A stretch of DNA of 64,000 nt from Augochlora pura (Eukaryota; Arthropoda; Insecta; Hymenoptera; Halictidae): assembly GCF_028453695.1 (NCBI RefSeq), contig NC_135781.1, positions 17,359,640 through 17,423,639 of the forward strand, read 5' to 3'. Positions 40,860 to 49,064 of the stretch are shown here, piece after piece (position 1 is the stretch's first letter; the number at the start of each line of letters is the position of its first letter). The notes beneath the pieces are model-generated. The model searched no databases. It saw nothing but the letters and a program-made list of their open reading frames with translations, and had not been told where the DNA came from. The translations under genes were made by a program, and so were the position numbers.

Positions 40860-41259
40860 ATGAAGCCCACCCCTGTAGCAGATGAAATGTTTCCCGAGGG
40901 AGCCGGATCCTACATTGACTTGGAAGAGGTAATGAAATTAGTTTAAGGTTATGTTTAGTTGCAAATGATTACTCATACAAGTATCAACGATTTAGAAATA
41001 TTAATATCATCACCATATAGAAATTAGTATAGTGTTTTAATAATTATCTTTTTATATGTTTCAGGTTGCAGGAAGTCGTTTATTAATCGATTTTACTGTT
41101 AGTGAAAAAGCGGTGCATTCAGATTTTTTTAATGGTATGCATTATTTTTCTGTATCTAAAAATGATTTCAATATAGTTGTTGTTATTGACAAGTATAATA
41201 ATAACATCCTCTATTTTACAGATTTTGATGATTTGTATGATGATGATGACCTCGAGTGA
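40860..41259 (+). CDS. COPS9: COP9 signalosome subunit 9 (CSNAP/MYEOV2), copy 1
   Basis: Small acidic subunit of the signalosome that removes Nedd8 from cullins. Exons: 40,860-40,928, 41,065-41,134 and 41,222-41,259, all GT-AG and in phase, giving 58 residues (human COPS9 is 57). Diagnostic matches are DEMFPEGAGSYIDLEE, EKAVHSDFFNDF and the acidic tail DDLYDDDD. This copy keeps EKAVH as in the human protein, so it looks like the conserved version. An AATAAA follows at 41,436-41,441. It is too small for most gene finders because each coding exon is 38-70 nt. It lies upstream of a dead Dp fragment. Confidence 0.93.
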
Positions 41260-41435
41260 ACCAATCTTATATTCTACCAATAGTTATATCAAAATTCTAG
41301 ATGACATTTATTTCCATTGAATTTTTCAAATTACAAAATTGTAGTATCAATAGTCTTTTGCAGTTTGTGATATATAAAATAAGTTTCATATAATATCCTA
41401 TAACTTTCTAAGCTTTAGAATAGTTAGGTATGAAT

Positions 41436-41441
41436 AATAAA
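41436..41441 (+). terminator. COPS9: COPS9 copy 1 poly(A) signal
   Basis: AATAAA about 180 nt after the stop; the paralogous signal in copy 2 is at 48,108-48,113. Confidence 0.5.
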
Positions 41442-42392
41442 GTAAACTCTGCATTGAAATAAAATATGCAATGTATTTTGTTGTATTGGATTCTTACAAC
41501 ATCCATAGAAAGGTTGAAATTACTGTACGATAGTATTGTACATTTACGAATAGAAAATTTTAAATTACAATTAGTTTGATGTAGGTGAAACCTAATGTTG
41601 TAGCAATTAAATGAATAAAGGAAGATAAATTGATGTACACAGTTCATTAACATTATTACAATTTATTATTTTTAGTTCGAAATTGAATCAGACGTGTGCC
41701 CGCATTCAGAATACCTTCTTGGTACGTCAGCTCGGGCGATATTAATTATAAACGTGCCATAAGAAAACGAGTACTGGTCATAATGTCTCGTACACATTAA
41801 TATCGATATCATTGTAAAGATTATAATTTACAATACATAGATGCTAATCATATAAACCTGTTAAGATGATGCACAATTAAAATAGCACCCCGGGTTTCAG
41901 TCGCGCCGCATAATATGGATTCCGTCGATTGACATGAATCGAGTCTCCTTATTTTCAATTGAGACATTCTGAAGCTTCTCTCAGTTTTCACTTCTGCGCG
42001 ATTTCTATTTGCTTATATTCGTTTCATTTTTTTGTTTTACGCCTTGGCCCCAATCGACATTCAATTCACTTTTTGACCATTCTCATTTCACATTAACAGA
42101 CTTTTATCAACGGTGACAACGAGGTTCCATTTGCAAGAGACCCCCGATAACCGTTACTCGTGCGCATCTGGATTCCGTACGAGAACAAGAGCGATATCGA
42201 TGACGACCAAATCGAATACGCTACTAACGGTGACGAGTATCCTGGAAAGTAAATCTATTGTAATACTAAAATATACAAATTATTGTGAATTTTAGCTCAT
42301 ATAAAAATATGCGTGATGTGATTTTGTTCTAATCTTGAATTTATCAATTTATACCAACCCTGAGTCCAGCCCCGAAAAAGTCGTTCGGAGTG

Positions 42393-42506
42393 CTAGTTAA
42401 CTTCGAGATCACTATCGGTTTGATCATCTTGGTCGCTTTCCTCCTCCTCATCTTCTTTCTCGAAAAAATATTACGAGGGTGGCGACAGAACATACTAGGA
42501 ACGTGA
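42393..42506 (-). pseudogene. Dp: Truncated Dp last-exon fragment
   Basis: Aligned with the last Dp exon at a constant offset of 6,672 bp. The C-terminal acidic stretch and stop are still readable (ESDQDDQ...DLEVN), but further upstream two in-frame stops (TAG, TAA) replace sense codons. Homology ends at the duplication junction 42,506/42,507. It has no upstream exons, so it is a dead by-product of the duplication. Confidence 0.85.
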
Positions 42507-42894
42507 ATCGAAACAGTTCGGAGTCAAAATCAAATTTTTAAAAGTATTCAACGCGGAGATTCTTCACGTTAATGATAATTCCTGAGTATTTGTAATTCTT
42601 TATCATTTAATGCTATATTTTAAATTTGTATGTGTGCGTAAACACTACACACGTATGTATTATGTACAGATTGTCGCTTTAGAAATATAACGCGAATGAT
42701 TCTTTGTGGTACAACCACGCGTCGAATTCTGAAAACGTTTTCTATTTTCGTTTTTATTTTTTTTATTAAGTTGTTGATTATTACATCTTTTAAGTTATTG
42801 AGAAACACTACCACAGATTACAAAACTTCTAATGCGCCGCACTAGCATTCCATGACGTTGTGCTTGTGTTTATTTATGACGTTCATATTAGACG

Positions 42895-43258
42895 ATCAGT
42901 ATTATAGTATCCAAGTATTCGAAGTGTGCTTTGAGATAATCAGTTTTCTCTTGCAGTTAACTTTGGGTGACCTTGAAGGACTTTCATAATAGGTCATTGT
43001 ATTCGCCTTGAAACACTCTATCAGAAGTAAAAAAAACTTACTATTCCGTTTAAGAAAACAGAATTGACTTTCATATCTTCGTGACACCTCCACCTACAGA
43101 AAAATTGGTAATACCAGATTATGAGCCTCCCGATACTAAGTAAGTTTGGTCTAGTGCATTATCTCCTATCTTCAAAAACAAGCAAGTTATTCAGGTGACT
43201 TGTTTAAAATGCCCCAACCGGGCATGGGTACAAACGTACAACCGGGTGTACACGTATA
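42895..43258 (+). other. Unrelated filler segment with exon-like pieces
   Basis: Present only in copy 2, where copy 1 has different sequence. It includes a strong acceptor (TTTTCTCTTGCAG, about 42,957). A short open stretch encoding PPPTEKLVIPDYEPPDT ends at a GTAAGT donor (about 43,139). About 50 nt further on is a second open stretch encoding GDLFKMPQPGMGTNVQPG. This looks like a captured fragment of some gene, but I do not recognise the protein. Confidence 0.35.
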
Positions 43259-43368
43259 CGTATATAAATATATAAATAGTTTTATTATATTGCAAAGTGA
43301 AATAATACAATATTTAGCTACTGTATATAACGTAAAAGTAAATACTGGTCTTGTAAGATACGGATTAA

Positions 43369-43733
43369 TCGTTTGAGTGTCACGTGTCTTTGCTGTTTTC
43401 CCGTTCAAAAGTACCAAGGAGCGCTTTTTCACTTGTCTTATTACCTCTCCAAAAGTACCATGTGGCGCAATAGCACGTGTCTTATTCTCCGATTAAAAGT
43501 GCTAAGGAGCGCTATTGCGCAGTTTTCTGTTCTATACGGTATCCAAATGTTCGATTGAAATTAAAATTTGTTCTTTTACCAGCTGTCTCATTCACTTACT
43601 TTTACCTAAAATGGAATGGGAACCGTAAAGTCGCACATCGACGGAAACCGAGCGTGTCGCAGTTATCGGCTTCACAGCCTAGAGCGCTGACACTGTTCGA
43701 GAAACACAGAAAAAGCGCAAAATCTCTCCTTAA
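43369..43733. mobile_element. 365-bp TTAA-target element (piggyBac-type MITE)
   Basis: Copy 1 reads ...CGGATTAAGGTGTTTT...; copy 2 has 365 bp inserted exactly at that TTAA, which is duplicated at both ends (43,365-43,368 and 43,730-43,733). TTAA duplication is the mark of piggyBac-family transposition. Inside are three imperfect tandem units of about 45-50 bp sharing AAAAGTACCAAGGAGCGC-like cores (about 43,406, 43,450 and 43,496). No clear terminal inverted repeat and no transposase. Simple origin by slippage is unlikely given the clean TTAA edges. Confidence 0.75.
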
Positions 43734-43796
43734 GGTGTTTTAATATGCACATAGCCCCGTCATTGTCAATAATCATATTATTACGATTAATAATAT

Positions 43797-44058
43797 TGTT
43801 GCGACTTTCCTGAACCTGGTCCGGTTCCTGTCGCTCCGACCCGCGCGTCCGCGGCATATTTATTTACAGTTTATTTATACACGTTTAATACACGTTTTAT
43901 ACAATATTTGGAAGATGATCATGATACAATCTGTCCGATCTCCTGTCAATGACTGACTATCTTCAAACCGATCGGAAGACCCTGAACCGTGTTGCTGTCT
44001 TTTATTCTGGCAAGGGAATTCCGAGTCGGCACTGGCCATCCATCCGGTGTTCGTTACA
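43797..44058 (-). repeat. LTR (3' in element orientation)
   Basis: TGTTGCGAC...GTTACA, 262 bp, preceded by the target duplication ATAT. Confidence 0.88.
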
Positions 44059-44644
44059 TTACTCCTCCCTTCGAAAAGCGGTCGTCCCGACCGCTTCCCA
44101 AGTCCTCCTAGATGTAGTCACAATCTACTTGTGCCCGAACACTCCTGTATGAAAAAGAGGTACGAAACAACAAATACCTGCATGGCCTTTCCCAGACAAT
44201 TCCCGCCTCGAGATTCGTCCTATGGTCCAGGGAAAACCATGCAAAAACCCTGAACGAGGCGACGGTGTTCTCTTCGGACCTTCTTTTTTCTTTTCTTTTT
44301 CCTCCTGGCTGAAAATCTTTACGTTCTTCCAATAGAGGAAGAGTCCAGTATCCCACGAAAAAGGTGCCCACTCCTCCTCACAGAGCCCAACCAGGAACAT
44401 GACCTGACACCAGGTGTTTAACCAAGAGATTCCTCTTCGCACTCTGTTAGGAGCATGCCCGTTCTAGGTTCAAGCATCTGTTCAAGGAAAGTCACACGAC
44501 ATCGCAAGATCTGTAACATCTTCCTCTCCAAACACAAGGAGATAAACAATGCCATTTGTCTCTAATCTCTTGCTTTCCTTAGCTCCTCTTGCCTCTTGAC
44601 GTCTCTTGTGCCCTTCTTTCTTCCTTTCTTCTTTGACGAGTTCT

Positions 44645-45610
44645 TCAAGTTTTTCTTGCTATTTGGCAGCAATGTTTCCGCAAGAAGGCCATTCCCAGGA
44701 TGCATGGTTCCAAACTTCCCACGACGAAAAATTCCTCTACGCTTACGAAATCTTGAATTCGCAAATGCAAAATTTTTGTTCCAAAAACAAAGATGTCTTC
44801 TCCCGCGCTGGAGCGAATCTTTACTCTTGATTCCCTCAGGTTGGCCAGTGAACAGACATCCCTGTTCAACAGGTTCACCGGAGAGTCTGTGTCCAGAATT
44901 ATTTTGCAACTGACTCCCTTGATGTATCCATCCAGTGAAACATCGGCTCCCACATTGTTTCTCTTCGTTCCGCACGCTATCAGACTCTTCACGAATGGGG
45001 GAGAAGGAGAGGAAGTCAGACTTTTCCCCATTATCCTGACTTCTTCCTGTTTTCCGTTGCTGTATCTTCTAATTTCCTCCTCTTGAAACAGTTCCTTTTT
45101 AGATGTCCTCTTCCTCCGCAAAACCAGCAGGTCCTCGGATCATCCGTATTCCTTCTTCGGAACTCCATTCTTCTTCCCTCTTCCGAATGCCGAGAAGAAA
45201 CAGAAGTGTATCCCGGTCTAGAAACCTGTTTATATCCCCGCGTTTCACGTATTGAGTCGCACGACAATGTCTCGACGGCTTCCATCTCCAGAGCCCTAGT
45301 GACGATAGCTCTTAGAGATGAAAAACTGCCAAGACTGTTTTTCTTACCTCATCGTCGTGTAAAGCAGTTATAAATTGAGAGGCGGCCAATTTATCCCGCG
45401 TTTCCGCTGGACAATCCGCAAACGCAGCTCCGCAGCATCCTGCATAGCCCTATCGGCTGCTATCCTCTCTTGTAAAAGAGACCGCTCCTCTTCCCAGAGC
45501 TGCCGAGACTCCCGGAACTGTTCGTCCAATCGTCCCTCGATGGAACGTTGAAATTCCGTGAACAGCTCCCGAATCGTCTCCCCAGAAGTGGACGGCATCC
45601 CACTTCTGAC
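44645..45610 (-). pseudogene. Gag-protease relic of the LTR element
   Basis: Reading leftward from the primer-binding site there is a coiled-coil-like Glu/Arg-rich Gag N-terminus (45,376-45,606), then frameshifted remnants. Next comes a CCHC zinc knuckle of form CX2CX4HX4C (CWFCGGRGHLKRNC, about 45,085-45,130). A retropepsin-like stretch follows, with ILDTDSPVNLL, where the usual DTG/DSG active site reads DTD, and LEPCILGMAFL. Gag is much shorter than normal and the frames are broken, so this is a decayed, internally deleted polyprotein. Confidence 0.75.
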
Positions 45611-45615
45611 ACCAA

Positions 45616-45877
45616 TGTTGCGACTTTCCTGAACCTGGTCCGGTTCCTGTTGCTCCGTACCGCGCGTCCGCGGCATATTTATTTATATTTTATTTATACA
45701 CGTTTAATACACGTTTTATATAATATTTGGAAGATAATCATGATACAATCTGTCCGATCTCCTGTCAATCACCAACTGACTATCTTCAAACCGATCGGAA
45801 GACCCTGAATCGTGTTGCTGTCTTTTATTCTGGCAAGGGAATTCCGAGTCGGCACCATCCATCCGACGTTTGTTACA
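45616..45877 (-). repeat. LTR (5' in element orientation)
   Basis: 262 bp, TG...CA, followed by the target duplication ATAT and then sequence matching copy 1. Confidence 0.88.
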
Positions 45878-45938
45878 ATATTTACTAATTTAAAAAAAAA
45901 AGAATATTGGTGTCATATGTCTTATGTAATTGGGACTA

Positions 45939-47078
45939 CGAATAAGTTTTGAGGGACCTTTTTGTAACTTTGAAACTTTCTTCAGAGGAGTTGATAGAAT
46001 TAATTTTATTCAAAGTATTATCCATTGTTAGCTACGACTTTTCCCCATCTTCCAGGCAGCATACGAATACCACGTTGAAAAAAATTCTCGTCTTTTGAAG
46101 CGATCCAAGAATCGATCCAATTTTTTGCTTCTTCGTAGGAAGCTGCTCGTTTAGACCATGAGCCATCGACCGGAACAAGTGATAGTCGAAAGGAGCAATA
46201 TCTAATGAATACGGCGGGTGGGCTAGGACATCCCATTGAAGCGCTACTAAAGTGTTCTTGACGAATTTTGCAACATGTGGCCAAGCGTTGTAAATTCTCG
46301 ACTCAGTTGCATCAATTGTTGTAGGTAACGTTCCCCAGTGATGGCTTCGTTAGGCTGGAGTAGCTCATAGTAGATCACTCCGAGCTGATCCCACCAGATG
46401 CACAGGTTATATTCTTGCCATGAATATTTGGTTTTGCCGTTGAAGTTGAAACATGGCCAGGCCTACCCCACGATTTTCTGCGCTTTAAGTTGTTGTAGTG
46501 GATCCACTTTTCGGCCCCCGTCATGATTCGATGCAAAAAAACCTTTCCGATTTTGCCTTTGGAGTAATTGTTCGCACGTGAAGAAACGACGTTCAATGTT
46601 TCTTGAATTGAGCTCATACGGAACCCAATTTTCTTGCTTTTGCACCATACCCATGGCCTGGAGATAGTTTGAAATCGCTTGTTGAGTCACTACCAAGCTT
46701 TCAGCAAGCTCCTTTTGAGTTTAGCATGAATATTGGTCCAATAACGCCTCCAACTCGGCGACTTTAAACTATATTGGCCTTCCTATGCATTTTTTGTTGT
46801 TGATGTCAAAACCGCCATTGTTAAAACACCGGTACCAATACTCACACGTTTTTATTGCTGGAGCATGTTCCCCATATGCTTCACACAGCAATCGATGTTC
46901 ATCAGCTGCATTTTTCTTCAAAGCAAAGCAAAAAAGTAGTGCTTCCCACAAATTGTGTTTTATTAGCACAAACTTTAGCGGGAAACAACAACGCTTCGAC
47001 ATGAAATAGTTGCAAGATGATCCGATGCGATTTAATGCTATTGATGTTATCTGTTGTAAATCCCTCAAAACTTATTAG
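45939..47078 (-). mobile_element. Mariner element with broken transposase
   Basis: 1,140 bp flanked by TA on both sides. Inverted ends read CGAATAAGTTTTGAGGGA (left) and CTAATAAGTTTTGAGGGA (right, reverse complement), differing at one base. The minus strand carries a mariner transposase in several frames. It shows the helix-turn-helix part, RRFFTCEQLL, a WIHYNNLKRRKSWG-type block and the C-terminal ENFFQRGIRMLPGRWGKVV, but the frame is interrupted by stops and frameshifts. It sits in copy 2 of the duplication and is absent from copy 1. Confidence 0.88.
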
Positions 47079-47534
47079 TACTTTCGGTATATCTAATTCT
47101 TATTCGACTGCAATCGTTATCCCCATAATGCACGGTTTAGAGCTACTACCGATTACTACCATCACTTTACTTACACAAATTTCCAGAAAACAAAGGTAAT
47201 TAATTCTGAACAATTGTATGATTAATATTGTACATCAGCGTAGTGCCGATAAAGTATTATTCTTTTTGCCGTTAATAAACAATAATAGATTTGAAAAGGA
47301 ATCAAATTAAATTGAAAATGAATACATGCGTTCAGGCGTTTTTAAATATTTGAAATGATTGTATTGTTTCGCTTAATCAACACTAGAGGACACTGGATGA
47401 TTTAGAGAAGCATGCACTGTATAGTATATACATGTATTTACGTACAGTTCTGTTCTGTCAAAACTAAGGATCGGAAAGGAATTACATCGGAAGTTTGTTT
47501 TTAGAGTATTTATCCAAGTCAAATTTGAAACAAT

Positions 47535-47931
47535 ATGAAGCCCACCCCTGTAGCAGATGAAATGTTTCCCGAGGGAGCCGGATCCTACATTGACTTGGAA
47601 GAGGTAATGAAATTAGTTTAAGGTTATGTTTATTTGCAAATGATTACGCATACAAGTGTCAACGATTTAGAGATATTAACGTTAGCTAGATATAGAAATT
47701 ACCGTAGTATTTTAATAATTATCTTTATAAAAACCTTGTTTTAGGTTGCAGGAAGTTGTGTATTAATCGATTTTACTGTTAGTAATAAAGCAGTGCATTC
47801 AGATTTTTTTAATGGTACGCGTTATTTTTAAAAATGATTTCAATATAGTTGTTGTTATTGACAAGTATAATAACAACATCCTCTATTTTACAGATTTTGA
47901 TGATTTGTATGATGATGATGACCTCGAGTGA
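47535..47931 (+). CDS. COPS9: COP9 signalosome subunit 9, copy 2
   Basis: Exons: 47,535-47,603, 47,745-47,814 and 47,894-47,931, in phase with intact splice sites, again 58 residues. Exon 1 and exon 3 are identical to copy 1. Exon 2 differs at Arg-to-Cys, Leu-to-Val and Glu-to-Asn (the Glu lies in the conserved EKAVH motif), with only one silent change seen. The upstream DNA is disrupted by a mariner and an LTR element within 0.5-3.7 kb, so its promoter may be shortened. It may be functional, sub-functional or drifting; nothing in the reading frame is broken. It converges with Dp about 1.1 kb away. Confidence 0.85.
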
Positions 47932-49064
47932 ACCAATCTTATATTCTACCAATAGTTATATCAAAAATCTAGATAATATTTATTTCCATTAAATTTTTCA
48001 AATTACAAAATTGTAGTATCAATAGTCTTTTGCAGTTTGTGATATATAAAATAAGTTTCATATAATATCCTATAACTTTCTAAGCTTTAGAATAGTTAGG
48101 TATGAATAATAAAGTAAACTCTGCATTGAAATAAAATATGCAATGTATTTTGTTGTATTGGATTCTTACAACATCCATAGAAAGGTTGAAATTACTGTAC
48201 GATAGTATTGTACATTTACGAATAGAAAATTTTAAATTACAATTAGTTTGATGTAGGTGAAACCTAATGTTGTAGCAATTAAATGAATAAAGGAAGATAA
48301 ATTGATGTACACAGTTCATTAACATTATTACAATTTATTATTTTTAGTTCGAAATTGAATCAGACGTGTGCCCGCATTCAGAATACCTTCTTGGTACGTC
48401 AGCTCGGGCGATATTAATTATAAACGTGCCATAAGAAAACGAGTACTGGTCATAATGTCTCGTACACATTAATATCGATATCATTGTAAAGATTATAATT
48501 TACAATACATAGATGCTAATCATATAAACCTGTTAAGATGATGCACAATTAAAATAGCACCCCGGGTTTCAGTCGCGCCGCATAATATGGATTCCGTCGA
48601 TTGACATGAATCGAGTCTCCTTATTTTCAATTGAGACATTCTGAAGCTTCTCTCAGTTTTCACTTCTGCGCGATTTCTATTTGCTTATATTCGTTTCATT
48701 TTTTTGTTTTACGCCTTGGCCCCAATCGACATTCAATTCACTTTTTGACCATTCTCATTTCACATTAACAGACTTTTATCAACGGTGACAACGAGGTTCC
48801 ATTTGCAAGAGACCCCCGATAACCGTTACTCGTGCGCATCTGGATTCCGTACGAGAACAAGAGCGATATCGATGACGACCAAATCGAATACGCTACTAAC
48901 GGTGACGAGTATCCTGGAAAGTAAATCTATTGTAATACTAAAATATACAAATTATTGTGAATTTTAGCTCATATAAAAATATGCGTGATGTGATTTTGTT
49001 CTAATCTTGAATTTATCAATTTATACCAACCCTGAGTCCAGCCCCGAGAAAGTCGTTCGGAGTG

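Larger units (their letters stand above)
38577..42506. repeat. Tandem duplication, copy 1 (COPS9 + Dp 3' end)
   Basis: Unit of about 3.93 kb whose start (ATCGAAACAATTCGG at 38,577) recurs at 42,507 directly after a truncated Dp last exon; the matching right edge in copy 2 is 49,178. The blocks 38,577-38,960, 40,187-40,420 and about 40,440-42,506 recur in order in copy 2. Copy 1 has no transposable elements at the positions where copy 2 carries three, so it preserves the empty sites. Confidence 0.85.
43797..45877 (-). mobile_element. Internally deleted LTR retrotransposon (Gypsy-like)
   Basis: Two 262-bp LTRs, 43,797-44,058 and 45,616-45,877, begin TG and end CA and differ at about a dozen sites plus two small indels. 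Flanks carry a 4-bp duplication ATAT, and copy 1 shows the empty site. The element reads on the minus strand. One base inside the 5' LTR is a primer-binding site, TGGTGTCAGAAGTGGGAT (45,597-45,614), of a type I associate with tRNA-Leu primers. A polypurine tract (about 44,062-44,073) precedes the 3' LTR. The 1.56-kb interior retains pieces of gag and protease only; reverse transcriptase, RNase H and integrase are missing. It cannot move by itself. Confidence 0.88.

Noticed and set aside
41408..41653. 81-codon minus-strand ORF, identical at 48,080-48,325
   Set aside because: The identity reflects the recent duplication or conversion of noncoding DNA, not coding constraint; no homology seen.
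42113..42295. 60-codon ORF repeated at 48,785-48,967
   Set aside because: Same reason: it lies in the identical duplicated tract and is not protein-like.
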